DNA of 64,000 bases from Mytilus edulis (Eukaryota > Mollusca > Bivalvia > Mytilida > Mytilidae): contig NC_092354.1 of the NCBI RefSeq assembly GCF_963676685.1, forward strand, positions 33,016,193 to 33,080,192, written 5' to 3'. The number at the start of each line of letters is the position of its first letter. Within the stretch, counting starts at the first letter, position 1. Of this stretch, positions 11,466 to 21,698 are shown one piece after another. The position numbers and the translations under genes are program-made. The notes beneath the pieces are model-generated. The model was not told the DNA's origin, ran no database searches, and worked only from the letters and a program-made list of their open reading frames with translations.

Positions 11466-12585
11466 GCTATATAAACAGGGTATTTTTCACGATAAAATGG
11501 TTTGTTCAAATTAAAAATGTATTTTGAAATTTTTATATTTTTGTCAACGGTTCATAGTAAACATTTTGATAAAGTTTTATGAAAATTTAACGAGCCGAAT
11601 TAATTTTAGAGAAGGTGTTAACCACTTTTTTGAGAGTGAATCTTTCAAAATATATAGTTATCATATTGAATTTTAAATGGACTTACCAAAACCAAACAAA
11701 ACTAAATTCTCTATGCGTTTGAAGCAAATGGGAAGACATCCGAATATATGTCTGTAGTGAAGCTCTTAGTACATGTTGTTTATAGGTAGATTCACAAGGA
11801 GGAAGTTTGGCAAGGCAGGAATTTTTAATTGTAGCTAATTTTACTTAGCTTAACTTAACAAATATTTGGTAATACAAGCATTGTCAAAAAATACTTTGTC
11901 ATCCATCATTTGAAGCATTCTTACGTCATTCTTTTCAAATGCTGATCTTCTTAAATTATCCTTTCTGTCATTTGACTCTACTTTGCGGAGTTTCCGGTCT
12001 TTTTTTATGTTTTATTTTTACCAAAAAAAAAAAAAACCATCCCAATTTAAAACTTGGCAAATAGATTGAACCTGCATGTTTGGCACATATGTTTGAACTG
12101 CTGCTATTTTCTTTGCATCGAGTAACATAACACGAAAGATATTTGGCACAAATGTGAACCCTGTCGTATTGCTTCAATTCGAATAAAAATCCCGTGATAG
12201 CAACACGTAATAAAATTGCTTTTGTTGAACATGTTGTTAATTTCAGCTATAGAAATAGACCTACTAAAATCATGAAATACTAATACTTCAATTATATAAA
12301 TATTTTTTAGCTTTCTTTATATGAATAATTTGATATTTAAGCTAAATGCTAAAGCAAAGAGGAATAATTTTATTTTTTGTGTTGAAGATGACCTGTACTG
12401 TACAGTATCTTTGGGTACCATAAGAAACAACGAAATTTTGAAAAACGTGACCACGGTAGCATACGACGACATTCATGATTGGAAAATATAATGATTTTTC
12501 AACAGTTTGCATCTAAATTTAGCCGTATGATCTCCGTTAACTTATACTCGTTAAATAGACGTCTTTTTCGATATTGGGCACCCTA
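11466..12585. other. Gene-poor stretch
   Basis: AT-rich. Short frames on both strands lack recognisable domains or convincing splice sites. I see no gene, RNA or terminal repeat here. Confidence 0.35.
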
Positions 12586-12609
12586 CTATAACCAGAGCAT
12601 GAGAAAGCA

Positions 12610-12792
12610 GTGGACCTTTTCATCGTGAACTCTAAATTTTTTGTTCAACTTACAGTCCCCCAGGTTGATACTGAATTTATTATCATACTGAAGTTCTACA
12701 ATTCTCCCCACTTCAGTAATAATGTAGTTGACTTTGTAAGGTCCCCTGGACTCTTCCTCCAGCAAGACGTGCACTTTCAATACATCAAAGTC
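12610..12792 (-). CDS. Exon of unknown protein between the PC4-like and charged exons
   Basis: A minus-strand exon after acceptor TTTCAG. It reads DFDVLKVHVLLEEESRGPY and later GRIVELQYDNKFSINLGDC. The 3' boundary is uncertain: a donor after VHDEK (GAAAAG|GTCCAC near 12630) is plausible, and open sequence runs on to 12586. Its start phase (0) agrees with one possible donor of the PC4-like exon at 13162. Function unknown. Confidence 0.4.
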
Positions 12793-13161
12793 CTGAAACA
12801 TTGAAAGACATAAATGGAATGAGGTACTATACTTCCAATCGCATCGATTATTTATTGAATAGTATCTAAAAATTCTACTTCTTTCCCTGCCACCGCCCCG
12901 TCTATCTTCACCCCATTTTAAACAGTTTGCTACTCTGTCAATCATGTTTAGTTATGTTACTCCACGAGTCTTCATTATGACATCTATAAGATATAAAGTT
13001 AAAACATCGTCATGTTTAATTCTGTTCAACTCATTTAGCTATTAAGTAAGTTCGTGTATATAAATCATAAGCATCAGAACTGGTGAAAACTGTCCATAAA
13101 GTCATTATATTTCTTTTCATATAGAACAAAAGGAATAAACTTGTAAAAATCTACATTTTAC

Positions 13162-13542
13162 GTAGATATTTTCCCCAAGATGAGATTGGTACACCTTCTT
13201 CTCCGCTAGGGCCTGGTCCAAAAACTCGAAATTGTCCACCAGTAGCTTCCATCTGTGCAGTGAAAGGCTGATCCCCTTTTTCGTTGGTATTAACTTTTCG
13301 TCCTTGAGCTCCCACTCTCTAACGTCTATACGAATTTCGTCATTCCATTCAGTGGCTTGTATAAATCTATTGTTCCCCAGTTCAATTTTGCAACGTGTTT
13401 GTCCATCTCGAGCGAGTTGTGAATGAAAATAGAATAAGTGAACAGATCGTTTTATACACTTATATGCTTCGTCCCCATTGGTTGGTTCAGCACCTAGCCT
13501 TGTATTGAAGTCTGACTCGTCAGAGGTACACAACAAGACCAA
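13162..13542 (-). CDS. PC4/Sub1-like ssDNA-binding domain exon
   Basis: On the minus strand an ATG at 13540-13542 opens a frame. It contains CKIELGNNRFIQATEW, then IDVREW and PTKKGISLSLHRWKLL. This is the signature of the PC4/Sub1 transcriptional coactivator fold (strand, IDIREY, KKGISL, W-helix), which binds single-stranded DNA. A following SHLGENIYVK looks like the start of a second PC4 repeat, so a tandem-PC4 protein is likely. The exon end is taken at TAC|GTAAAA (13162); the frame stays open to 13117. It lies below a promoter-like palindrome at 13680-13765. Nearby exons may complete the gene, but their joins are not proven. Confidence 0.6.
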
Positions 13543-13672
13543 ATATGGCCGGCGTGCATTCGGTATAACTCATGGTATTATCATGTAGTGAGTCATGCCC
13601 CGATCTTGCATCCTGATGATTCATGGTTGCGTCATGACCAAATATGACCGGCGTCCATCCGTCGTGATTCAT
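13537..13672. repeat. 100-bp-spaced direct repeat upstream of the PC4-like ATG
   Basis: 'ACCAAATATGGCCGGCGTGC' (13537) recurs as 'ACCAAATATGACCGGCGTCC' about 100 bp later, each followed by a TCATG-rich tail. It looks like a local tandem duplication in the 5' UTR or promoter. Confidence 0.5.
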
Positions 13673-13679
13673 CTTCCTT

Positions 13680-13765
13680 ACTTCCGCTGACGTCATTAGG
13701 GCTAGTATATGCCCACATATCATATTGGGGCGGGGCATGGGCATATGACGTCAGCGCCCTGCGTT
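13680..13765 (-). promoter_or_regulatory. Palindromic CRE-containing promoter candidate
   Basis: GCTGACGTCA and its inverse TGACGTCAGC lie about 65 bp apart, enclosing a second inverted pair (ATGCCCA/TGGGCAT) and a GGGGCGGGGC GC box. TGACGTCA is the full CRE/ATF octamer. The block lies about 140-220 bp upstream of the PC4-like ATG on the minus strand, where a core promoter would be expected. It could alternatively be a small palindromic repeat. Confidence 0.4.
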
Positions 13766-14046
13766 TTTGGGGGGACTAAAACTGATCCGTCCCTACTACT
13801 ATTGAGGATCCAAATTTCAAAAAATTGTGCCAAAAACGGCTAAAGTAATCTATGCCTGCATGACTTGATATGTATGTTTTTTTTTTTTTAGTTCTGTTCT
13901 GTTTCTTACGGTGTTAACAGTTCTTCAGAGAGTAATTAAACCAATGAAATTGTGGGTTGTTATACAAAAATTGGCAGTCATTTAAATAAATATAAAACAT
14001 GAATCATTATGCTTATTCTAATTGCTTAGGCCTTTAGCATTTCAGT

Positions 14047-14780
14047 GTTCAACTTGTCTCACCAACATCTCTGCACATTGCCTTAACTCTTTATTACTGA
14101 GTTCATGATCGATGATACCCATTATTTCAGCTGGAACTGGAACTTCAGGAACCGCAAGAGACTTTTCAAGTCCAACATCATCTCAAGTAAGCCCAAATCT
14201 TTGAAGACCACTATCTAGTTTATCCCCAATGCTTGGGTTTACCCCAAATAATTCGGATGTTGGTGTATATCCCGAGCTCATGTTAACCAACATTCCCGAC
14301 ATCCATATCTGTGATGGGGACACGTGTCCCTCATATCTAATCTTGTGACCATTCCAACCTTTTCTGAACTCTTCAATACTTCTGTTTATTGCCGGCAAGT
14401 ACACATATTGTAGGTCCGAACGGTGGATCATGTTGTCTGGGTCCAAATTTATCTGTGGGTCATCTTCCATTTGATAGAACTCCTTATAAAATTTGGAGGT
14501 TACCTGGGTATGCATGTCCCTCCATAGCCTCTCAATCCTCTAGTTATGCACCGATCTGCCTATGATGGGGCTAGTTCTTTGACTAATTAAATTCATAAAC
14601 AACGCAACTTTGGTGTTTTCTCAACCATGATCTGATCTGACTTTGCTTGATACCCCATACGAACAGCAAGCGATCACAAAAAGCTGTAGCACTGTAGATG
14701 TGGTGTTGTTGATACCACATCTCAAGAAAGTGATGAACCGACTTAAAACATCAATGCAACCATGTGTAGCAAATCCCCAT
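14047..14780 (-). pseudogene. DDE integrase-like transposase remnant (IS3EU-type candidate)
   Basis: A minus-strand exon begins after a TTTTTTAG acceptor near 14781. It reads GCIDVLSRF (first Asp), VRSDHG.EN (second Asp), RIERLWRD (Glu), then FYKEFYQMED, SGMLVNMSSGYTP and an Ile/Glu-rich tail. The D-D-E spacing and RIERLWRD fit the integrase-core proteins common in bivalves and fish that I associate with IS3EU-like elements; the family name is my inference. In-frame stops interrupt it, one in the 'DHG.EN' block and others near 14536 and 14184. A matching N-terminal exon of this kind of protein is at 31528-31642. Confidence 0.65.
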
Positions 14781-14880
14781 CTAAAAAAGATACAACAATA
14801 ATATAGTTTGAAATAATTAAGGTCCTGTTAGCTCAGAAAAGGCCATAATAAGACCACCTAGTGTTAACAAGAATGTTATT

Positions 14881-15838
14881 ATGCCATGGCCAAACGTAAA
14901 CAGCCATTCATTAGACCGAACGAATTTATTCGAAGAACAACATAAAGACCCTGAGGTTCTTCAGCTCAACCAGCGGGCTCAACCACAGGAGGAAACAGAC
15001 AAAGTGGCAGAATGCTATTACCATCAGGACGGCATTTTAATGAGGAAGTGGAGGCCTCCTGATGCTACCCCAGAGGAGGAATGGAGAGTGGTATACCAAG
15101 TGGTGGTGCCTAAAGTTTATAGGCAAGAAATTATTGGTCTTGCCCATGACACCCCCTTGGCTGGACACTTAGGAATAAGGAAGACTTGCCTTAAGATCTC
15201 GCAGCATTTCTACTGGCCCAGACTTCGAAATGATGTCGCAGAATACTGCAAATCATGCCATATATGCCAGGTTGTTGGTAAGCCTAACCAGAAAATACCA
15301 CCAGCACCACCTCTGTCTATTCCAGCCTTTGACGAACCTTTCAGCAGAGTTTTAATTGACTGCGTTGGACCTTTACCAAAGAACAAAAACTGGAAATGCG
15401 TATTTATTGACAATCATGTGTACATCCACTCGCTTTCCTGAGGCTATTCCGCTAAGAAATATCAAGACACCTACTATTGTCAAAGCACTTATCAAATTTT
15501 TCACATTAGTAGGACTTCCTAAGTCTATACAGTCCGACCAGGGAACAAATTTCATGTCAGGTTTATTTCAGCAAGTCGTGTACCAGTTAGGGATTGCTCA
15601 GTATAGATCAAGTGCGTACCATCCAGAATCTCAAGGTGCCTTAGAACGTTTTAACCAAACATTGAAGAACATGATTAGAACTTTTTGTCTTCAATTTGAC
15701 AGAGACTGGGATGATGGAGTTCACTTTCTACTTTTTGCAGTCCGAGAGGCTGTTCAAGAATCCCTTGGATTTAGTCCCTTTGAGTTGGTATTTGGCCATA
15801 CTGTAAGGGGACCGTTAAAATTGATTAAGGAAAAGTGA
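14881..15838 (+). pseudogene. LTR retrotransposon integrase (upstream of RT), frameshifted
   Basis: The order is an H2C2 zinc finger (HLGIRKTCLK..., CKSCHIC), then the catalytic core: LIDCVGPLP (D), QSDQGTNF (D), GALERFNQ (E). A one-base shift at about 15375 moves the frame from 1 to 2. TGA codons occur at 15836-15838 and near 15959-15961 in otherwise continuous coding. The 5' part of the element (LTR, gag, protease) is absent, and sequence similarity to the element begins near 14881. Integrase would insert the cDNA into the genome. Its position before RT-RNase H is the key oddity. Confidence 0.9.
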
Positions 15839-16160
15839 CTTACTGAACATACTGACTTGAATCTTTTAGACTATGTATCTAGATTTAAAGAAAAATTGTA
15901 CACTGCTTGTCAAATTGCTCAGAAAAACTTAAAAAACGTACAGAACAAGATGAAAATATGATATGATAAAGATGCCAGGGACAGAGTTTTTGAGCCTGGT
16001 GATAGGGTACTTGTATGTTTGCCAGTCCCTGGACATCCTTTACAGGCTAAATATTGTGGTCCTTATACAATAGAGAGTAAAATCAATGATTTGAATTATA
16101 TTGTAAAAACTCCAGGTCGGCGTAAACAAAACAGAGTGTGTCATATTAATATGTTAAAAC
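15839..16160 (+). pseudogene. Integrase C-terminal region leading into RT
   Basis: The frame set at 15380 continues across the stops. It includes FEPGDRVLVCLPVPG and GPYTI, the SH3-like tail typical of Ty3/Gypsy integrases, and CHINMLKPY, the usual end of that tail. It then runs without a break into RT sequence from about 16390. This physical continuity shows that integrase and RT are parts of one polyprotein in the order IN-RT, not two elements joined by chance. Confidence 0.8.
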
Positions 16161-17722
16161 CATACTTTGAGCGTACAAATGAAAGTGAGAGTAAACCAGT
16201 TGCCACTTTAGGCATGGTTAAATTTGAGAACAATCATGACAAACCAGATGTAATTGAACCACCTTTTAGTTCTAAAACTCTGGAAGAGACAGTTAGATTG
16301 AAAAATTCAGAAATTTTGTCAAATTTAGACTCAAAACATGCACATCTGTCTTTTGATCGTAGAGAAGAAAGAAAAACTTTGGTATTTTCTTTTAAATTTT
16401 TTTTTCCAGATGTGCCAAACAAAACCACTGCTGTTTGTCATGATGTTGATGTAGGAGATGCTTCTCCAATTAAGCAACATCCTTACCGGCTCAATCCACT
16501 CAAACTTGAAGCTATGAGAAAAGAAATTAAATATATGCTTGACAATGATATTATTGAGCCGAGTAACAGTGAATGGAGCTCTCCTTGTCTCCTTGTGCCA
16601 AAACCAGATAAAACCTTTCGTTTCGTGACTGATTTCAGAAAAGTAAATTCAGTCTCAAAATCTGATTCCTATCCGATTCCAAGGATAGACGATTGTATTG
16701 ACAACATTGGTCAAGCAAAATTTGTGAGCAAATTTGATTTGTTGAAAGGTTATTGGCAAGTTCCATTGACACACAGAGCTCGTGAAATATCAGCTTTTGT
16801 TACACCAGATGGTTTATTTCAATATACTGTAATGCCGTTTGGCATGAAAAGTGCACCAGCTACATTTCAAAGAATGATCAATAATGTTATATAAGATTTA
16901 AACTGTTGTTATGCTTATATTGATGATCTAATTGTATGTAGTGATAGCTGGGAACAGCATTTAACACATTTGTATGATACTTTTGTTAGATTGTCACAAT
17001 CAAATTTGACTGTTAATCTTGGTAAAAGTGAATTTTGTCAGGCCACTGTTGATTATTTAGGGCATACAGTTGGCCAAGGTCAAGTGAAACCTATTATGGC
17101 TAAAGTGGAAGCTATTTCCAAATTTCCTCCTCCTACAAATAGAAAACAACTTATGAGATATTTAGGCATGATTGGATTTTACAGAAAATTTTGTTCAAAT
17201 TTTGCTACTGTGGTTCAACCACTGACTCATCTTTTACGAAAAGATTCTAAATTTATCTGGAGTGAAAATTGTCAAAACGCTTTTGAAAATAGCAAATCAC
17301 TTTTAATTAATAGTCCAGTTCTGATAACTCCAGACTTTGAAAAACAATTTAAACTTGCCGTTCATGCTAGCGATGTAGGAATTGGAGCTGTTTTATATCA
17401 AGAGACAGATGATAATGTTGAGAAACCTATATCATATTTTTCAAAGAAATTAGATAAAGATCAGAAAAATTATTCAACTATTGAAAAAGAGTGTTTTGCA
17501 ATGTTGTCAGCACTTCAACATTTTGATGTATATTTGAATCCCACTGTATATCCTATTCTTGTGTGTACTGATCATAATCCTCTCACCTTCATACATAAAA
17601 TGAGAAACAAGAATCAGAGGTTGACTAGGTGGAGTTTATTGTTACAGGAATATGATGTAATTGTAAAACATATTAAGGGTAAAGATAATGTAATAGCAGA
17701 TGTTTTATCTAGAGCTTATTAA
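16161..17722 (+). pseudogene. Ty3/Gypsy-type reverse transcriptase and RNase H
   Basis: RT landmarks run in order: SPCLLVPKPD, FRFVTDFRKVN, FSKFDL-type KFDLLKGYWQVPL, TVMPFGMKSAPATFQR, YAYIDDLIVCSD. The RNase H part follows with AVHASDVGIGAVL, TIEKECFAM, CTDHNPLTF and DVLSRAY. A TAA at 16892-16894 falls just before the YIDD block, but the frame carries on. Apart from the three nonsense codons in frame 2, the frame runs unbroken from about 15380 to 17722. RNase H is followed by a polypurine tract and the LTR, so RT-RH is the last pol module. Confidence 0.9.
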
Positions 17723-17792
17723 AACACTTTGTATATACTATGTATTTTTGTTCATTTTATTCATAAGTGTTTGTTACACTAAAACTTCTTTT

Positions 17793-17802
17793 AAGGGGGA
17801 GG
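17793..17802 (+). other. Polypurine tract before the 3' LTR
   Basis: AAGGGGGAGG directly precedes TGTTATGA. Second-strand DNA of LTR elements is primed from such a tract, so this fixes the LTR start at 17803. Confidence 0.7.
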
Positions 17803-18100
17803 TGTTATGATATTATGATTATTGTATTTATTGATGTTGGCCTGATTTGTATTGTGTGGCCTGATAGTTGTTTACAGAATAATTTTAGAATTGTGCAGTT
17901 TAGAAATCTCTGTAACAATTACAGAATGATTGGAACTTTCCAGAATGATCCTAATAAAAGATGCATTATATAAACTTCTACATTTTACTAGAAACTTCTG
18001 TTGTAACTTTCTAGGATGTTCCATTATAGACTGTTCTAGAATCTTCCATGCCAAATATATATATATACAGACACTAAAGTTAAACTCACTCTAGGACTTA
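17803..18100 (+). mobile_element. 3' LTR of the Gmr1-like element, left half
   Basis: The LTR starts TGTTATGATATTA after the polypurine tract. It has a TATA-like run at 18055-18067, a plausible U3/R boundary. It is cut at the TTA target site 18098-18100 by the 11.6-kb transposon and resumes at 29682. Combined length is about 616 bp. Confidence 0.65.
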
Positions 18101-18129
18101 GGGACTGTGCAATATTTATCTGAGGGTGG
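18101..18129 (+). repeat. Left terminal inverted repeat
   Basis: A perfect 29-bp match to the reverse complement of 29650-29678. After a two-base mismatch, CCGGTG also matches. Confidence 0.9.
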
Positions 18130-18145
18130 GGCCGGTGCAAACATG

Positions 18146-18235
18146 GACGGGGCACATACTTTTTTTATGCAAATTATGAGCGGGGCGACAAGTTTTTTTT
18201 AAGAAACATTTGGCGGGGCGCACACTTTTAAAACC
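18146..18235 (+). repeat. Left subterminal GCGGGGC units
   Basis: Three GCGGGGC/ACGGGGC cores (18147, 18180 and 18213) are spaced exactly 33 bp apart. Each is followed by a CA-rich word and a T run. They are likely binding sites for the element's own DNA-binding protein (inference). Confidence 0.65.
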
Positions 18236-18239
18236 CCTT

Positions 18240-19470
18240 TGCGTGTGCATAAAAAATAATTAAATCAGAGTAAAAAAGATTAAAACTATTTATTAAAATC
18301 AAATTGAATAACAGCACATTTAACATATCGATGGCTTGAGATAATGTTAGTTCATATACTTATATATTATCTGAATGCAACATGTTTAAAGGTATATAAA
18401 ATGTTCTTTTCAATACATATATTTGTGATTTCTGTGAGAAAAAAATAACTTAAAAAAAAAAACACAATATAATCTAAAACAAATTAGCCTAATACAGTGC
18501 TTCAATATATTTTTGTGTGTTTATGCTTTTAATTATCATTTAAAAAAATGAAATACTGACCAACATATAAATGTATAAAATGTTCATGTACAATGTATAT
18601 ACAACCTATTTGTACACATGTACATGTATATTGTACTCACATTTTTGTTTATAAAAGTAAAGGAGAATCAAAACATTAAACTCAAATGTATTAAAATGAA
18701 AAAAAAAGAATGTTGAAACTAAAACAATGTAAAATAAGAAAAATAAATGTTTGGCACTTTAAAAAAATATCAAATTGCTTTTAATATAGTACATTATTAT
18801 TATCTAAATTACAAACTGTATTATCTGTATAAATAAAATATCTGGAAAACTATTAACAATGGTTTGTAAATTAAACATAACATAACATATGGAAAATAAA
18901 TGCTTAAACTTTAATAAAATAACAAAATTAAATTCTTAAACATTAAAAGAATTACAACTTAAATTTGGGTTGTGTAAATACCACTAGAGGATTGAACACA
19001 TAGCTATTTGACTGATAGTTTGGAATTAGCTTCAGAAAATGTACAGTTGTTCTTTAATAGCAAAGCAAAGCAAGAAAAATTTGAAACTAAAATATGAAAA
19101 ATAAATGTTTGGCACTTTTAATTTTAAAGAAAATATAAAATTACTTACAAATAAATGTACATAATTATTGAGCATTGTCTGTATAAATAAAATATCTGGA
19201 AAACTATAAATTAAACATAACAAAACAAATGGTAAAACATAAAAACAACTTTTATAATTGTATTGTAAAGAAACATAATAAATCTTAAACATAACAAATT
19301 TACAGTGTGTTTAAAATTAAATTCTTAAACATTATTAAGACTTACAGTATGTTGTATTGTAAATAAATTCTTAAACTATAAAACAAGTTAAATTTGAGTG
19401 TGTGGTGTAAATACCACTAGAAGATTAAACACACAGCTATTTGATTGATAGTTTGGAATAAGCTTTGAAA
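18240..19470. repeat. Tandem duplication in the transposon's left non-coding arm
   Basis: A block including 'AAATAAATGTTTGGCACTT' (18743) and 'TAAATACCACTAGA' (18976) recurs at 19105 and 19408. The two copies of roughly 360-430 bp have diverged slightly. The region is AT-rich with no gene. The second copy runs up to the end of the minus-strand gene, including the motif GCAAAGCAAAGCAA. Confidence 0.6.
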
Positions 19471-19524
19471 CATGCAAGTTGTTCTTAGCAAAGCAAAGCA
19501 AAAAATGGTTAATTTAAATAACAA

Positions 19525-20077
19525 TTATGCCATAGTACTGTTAAAATTTTCCCTTTTTTGCTTTGCCAAGAACAACTGTACATCTTCTAAAGCTGATTCG
19601 GCAAAGCAACCATCCTTGACCAATAATTCTAAACAATCTGTCAAATATCTATGTGTTAAATCTTCTAGTGGTATTTCCAAGCTGGTAATTTGAGGAATGC
19701 CATATGTTGGACTATAATAATCCCCATCTGCATCCCCTCCAAGTGATATGAATACATTTAAAACTTTATTTAGCATATGTTGCTTTCTCCTTTTTTCTGA
19801 TTTGAATTTGTTATTTGTTTTTCTTTTCGCATCAGAGATCCTTGATGGCTTATTTTTATGCACCCAAATTGCTAGATATTTCTTTTCATATTTGTCTAAA
19901 CTATTGTTTAAATCCATTAATTGTGTCTTTAAAGTTGCTAGTTCCTTCTTTATGTAGTTGTTAATGGTATGGTGGCAATCTCTACCCGATTTCAATTTTC
20001 TGCCACTATTTATGAAAAGACTTGAATCATGGTTTGTTACTTCTGATTCAATCATCTCGACAAGCACTTTAAGATTC
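19525..20077 (-). CDS. Transposon gene A, last exon part (coiled-coil, basic)
   Basis: Continues gene A after the inserted repeat at 20078-20190. The frame reads TTENLKVLVEMIESEV, a lysine-rich helical stretch with heptad spacing (LATLKTQLMDLNNSLDKY), a basic KRKTNNKFKSEKRRK and a C-terminal SALEDVQLFLAKQK before a stop near 19525. The role is unknown. A helical basic protein encoded beside a transposase could be an accessory DNA-binding or oligomerisation partner (inference). Confidence 0.6.
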
Positions 20078-20190
20078 TCAGTGGTATCCCTGTTGTTTTT
20101 AATGATAGATCGGTTTTAGTTTGTTATCCCGATTTTGTTTTTTGTCCATGGATTTATGAGTTTTGAACAGCGGTATACTACTGTTGCCTT
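20078..20190 (-). mobile_element. Short repeat inserted in the coding sequence of gene A
   Basis: On the minus strand this segment matches the start of the large mussel repeat found at 40913 and 60465 (TAAAGGCAACAGTAGTATACCG...). Coding sequence on either side meets in frame if it is removed (..GD before, R/DTTEN after), and no GT..AG pair bounds it. It is therefore an insertion, not an intron, and it brings stops into the gene. Confidence 0.7.
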
Positions 20191-20522
20191 TATCTATCTC
20201 CAGGTTTTGGTGTGTAATGATCACCTGATATCATAAATTTGCCAACACAGGCAGGATTTTCACTAATAATATACTTGATTTTTTTACTGATAGATGCAAT
20301 TTTGTCATTTATTATCAACTGACGGCTTCTTTCCATTATAAATACCTTCTTGAATTGCTTTTGGTCTGGATAAAATGGCCAAAAGCTCTGATAGAATTCA
20401 GGAAGAATCGAATTATAATAAATTGCTGATGGCCTTGTTGGGCAATTTATCCAGCCCAAAGCTGTGTTTTCCCATGGCTTGCATCTGGGTTTTATAGAAG
20501 AAGCAGGAACCTCATTTAAATC
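20190..20522 (-). CDS. Transposon gene A, middle exon
   Basis: Begins after the acceptor TATTTTAAG. Its phase joins exactly with the donor of the first exon (21521). It reads NEVPASSIKPRCKPWENTAL, GWINCPTRPSAIYYN, a Trp/Tyr/Pro-rich patch (FYQSFWPFYPDQ) and a lysine-rich helix. No known domain is recognised. It is truncated at 20190 by the inserted repeat. Confidence 0.65.
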   Translation of the reverse strand, partial: DLNEVPASSIKPRCKPWENTALGWINCPTRPSAIYYNSILPEFYQSFWPFYPDQKQFKKVFIMERSRQLIINDKIASISKKIKYIISENPACVGKFMISGDHYTPKPGDR

Positions 20523-21520
20523 TTAAAATAGAAAACAAAAACATATAAATAATTTTTACACTGCTTACATGTACATACAAAAATGACACAATGGTATAAT
20601 ACACAAGTAGGAAAAATCAAATGACATTGTTACACTTTGTTAAAATGTTCTTGTTTAAAGGTTCCTAAATCACTCTATTATTCTAATCATCTATGTTGTG
20701 CTTTGTAGAATGTATTATAATGTCATTTAATAGATTGTATCCCTCAAATTTTGGGAATTTTCATTGGTTTAATAAAAATATCTTGATCAGTTTAGCATAT
20801 GCACTACATGTACATGACTGACTATATCAATTACCTCTGGTTTATAAACCTGTCATTCTTTAATACTTGTGCAAATTGAAAATGCCTGTACCTACATGTA
20901 CATATATGCATTTTAATATCATTATAAATGTAAGTATATGACACTTCATTTCATTTGGATTGCTTGTTTGTTATTTTAGAGTAGATTTTGTCACTTGATA
21001 TTAAAGTTTGAATCTGATTATATTATATACTATAAAATAGCACAAACAACATTGAACCCATTCTGTAATCACTGGCACTCCATATCCCTATTTCAACTAG
21101 TCATTCTGTGGCCATTTTATAGCTTTTATATTTAAATGTGAGAGTCAAAGCTTCACATTGAGGTCTTTTTTCAGTGCCAGTTCAAGAAATTTTTATAAGG
21201 AGTGGAGGTGACCTATTAAAGGCATCTTGCTTCAGTCATTCACTCAAATTAAAATATAAAAGCTATAAAATGGCCACAGAATGACTAGTTGAAATAGGGA
21301 TATGGAGTGCGAAACTTTTCTCTCATCTGCCAAGAAAATTTTATATCTGACAGCATGTACAATTGAATTGCTTTGCTATACTTTATATGAAAACTGGACA
21401 GCCTTGGTACCATGTACTGAAAATGTGTGCACCTTTGTAGACAGGATACTATCCCCTATTCATATATTTAGCAAAATATTTAAATGTTCAGTCTGTTTTC
21501 CTTTTGATTTTCGTACATAC
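20523..21520 (-). other. Intron of transposon gene A holding a MITE
   Basis: An intron of 998 bp bounded by GTATGT and TTTTAAG. It contains a palindromic element at 21075-21310. The rest is AT-rich with ACATGTACAT words and no other feature. Confidence 0.6.
21075..21310. mobile_element. 236-bp MITE with 59-bp perfect inverted ends
   Basis: Starts GCACTCCATATCCCTATTTC and ends in its exact inverse; 59 bp match without a mismatch, then similarity fades. No coding capacity. Perfect arms suggest recent insertion or gene conversion between the arms. A target duplication is not clear. It sits within the intron of gene A. Confidence 0.7.
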
Positions 21521-21698
21521 CTGTACATTTCTCTGCATTATTATTTGATTCTGTCTCAATTTCTGGTTCAATAAGTTGATGTCTTGCTGGTGGATCACCG
21601 CAATATGAACAATTGTGCCCTTCTACTGGCAGTTCATATTCGACACAGTCACAAAGTTGACATGAACCTCGAAGTTGCCCTCTTCTGTCTATTGACAT
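21521..21698 (-). CDS. Transposon gene A, first exon (cysteine cluster)
   Basis: ATG at 21698 (MSIDRRGQLRGSC), donor ACAG|GTATGT at 21521. The cysteines are arranged CQLCDC then CSYCGDPPARHQ, a small zinc-binding pattern. Cysteine clusters at the N-terminus are common in transposon-borne DNA-binding proteins (general knowledge), but the exact family is not recognised. The start lies 493 bp from the opposite-strand start of gene B, so the two probably share a promoter. Confidence 0.65.

Noticed and set aside
19032-19292. Minus-strand 86-codon frame in the transposon left arm
   Set aside because: Phe/Tyr/Leu-rich product of AT-rich DNA within a tandem duplication; no conservation between the two units as a frame.
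20078-20190. Intron in gene A
   Set aside because: No GT..AG boundaries, and the sequence matches an interspersed repeat.
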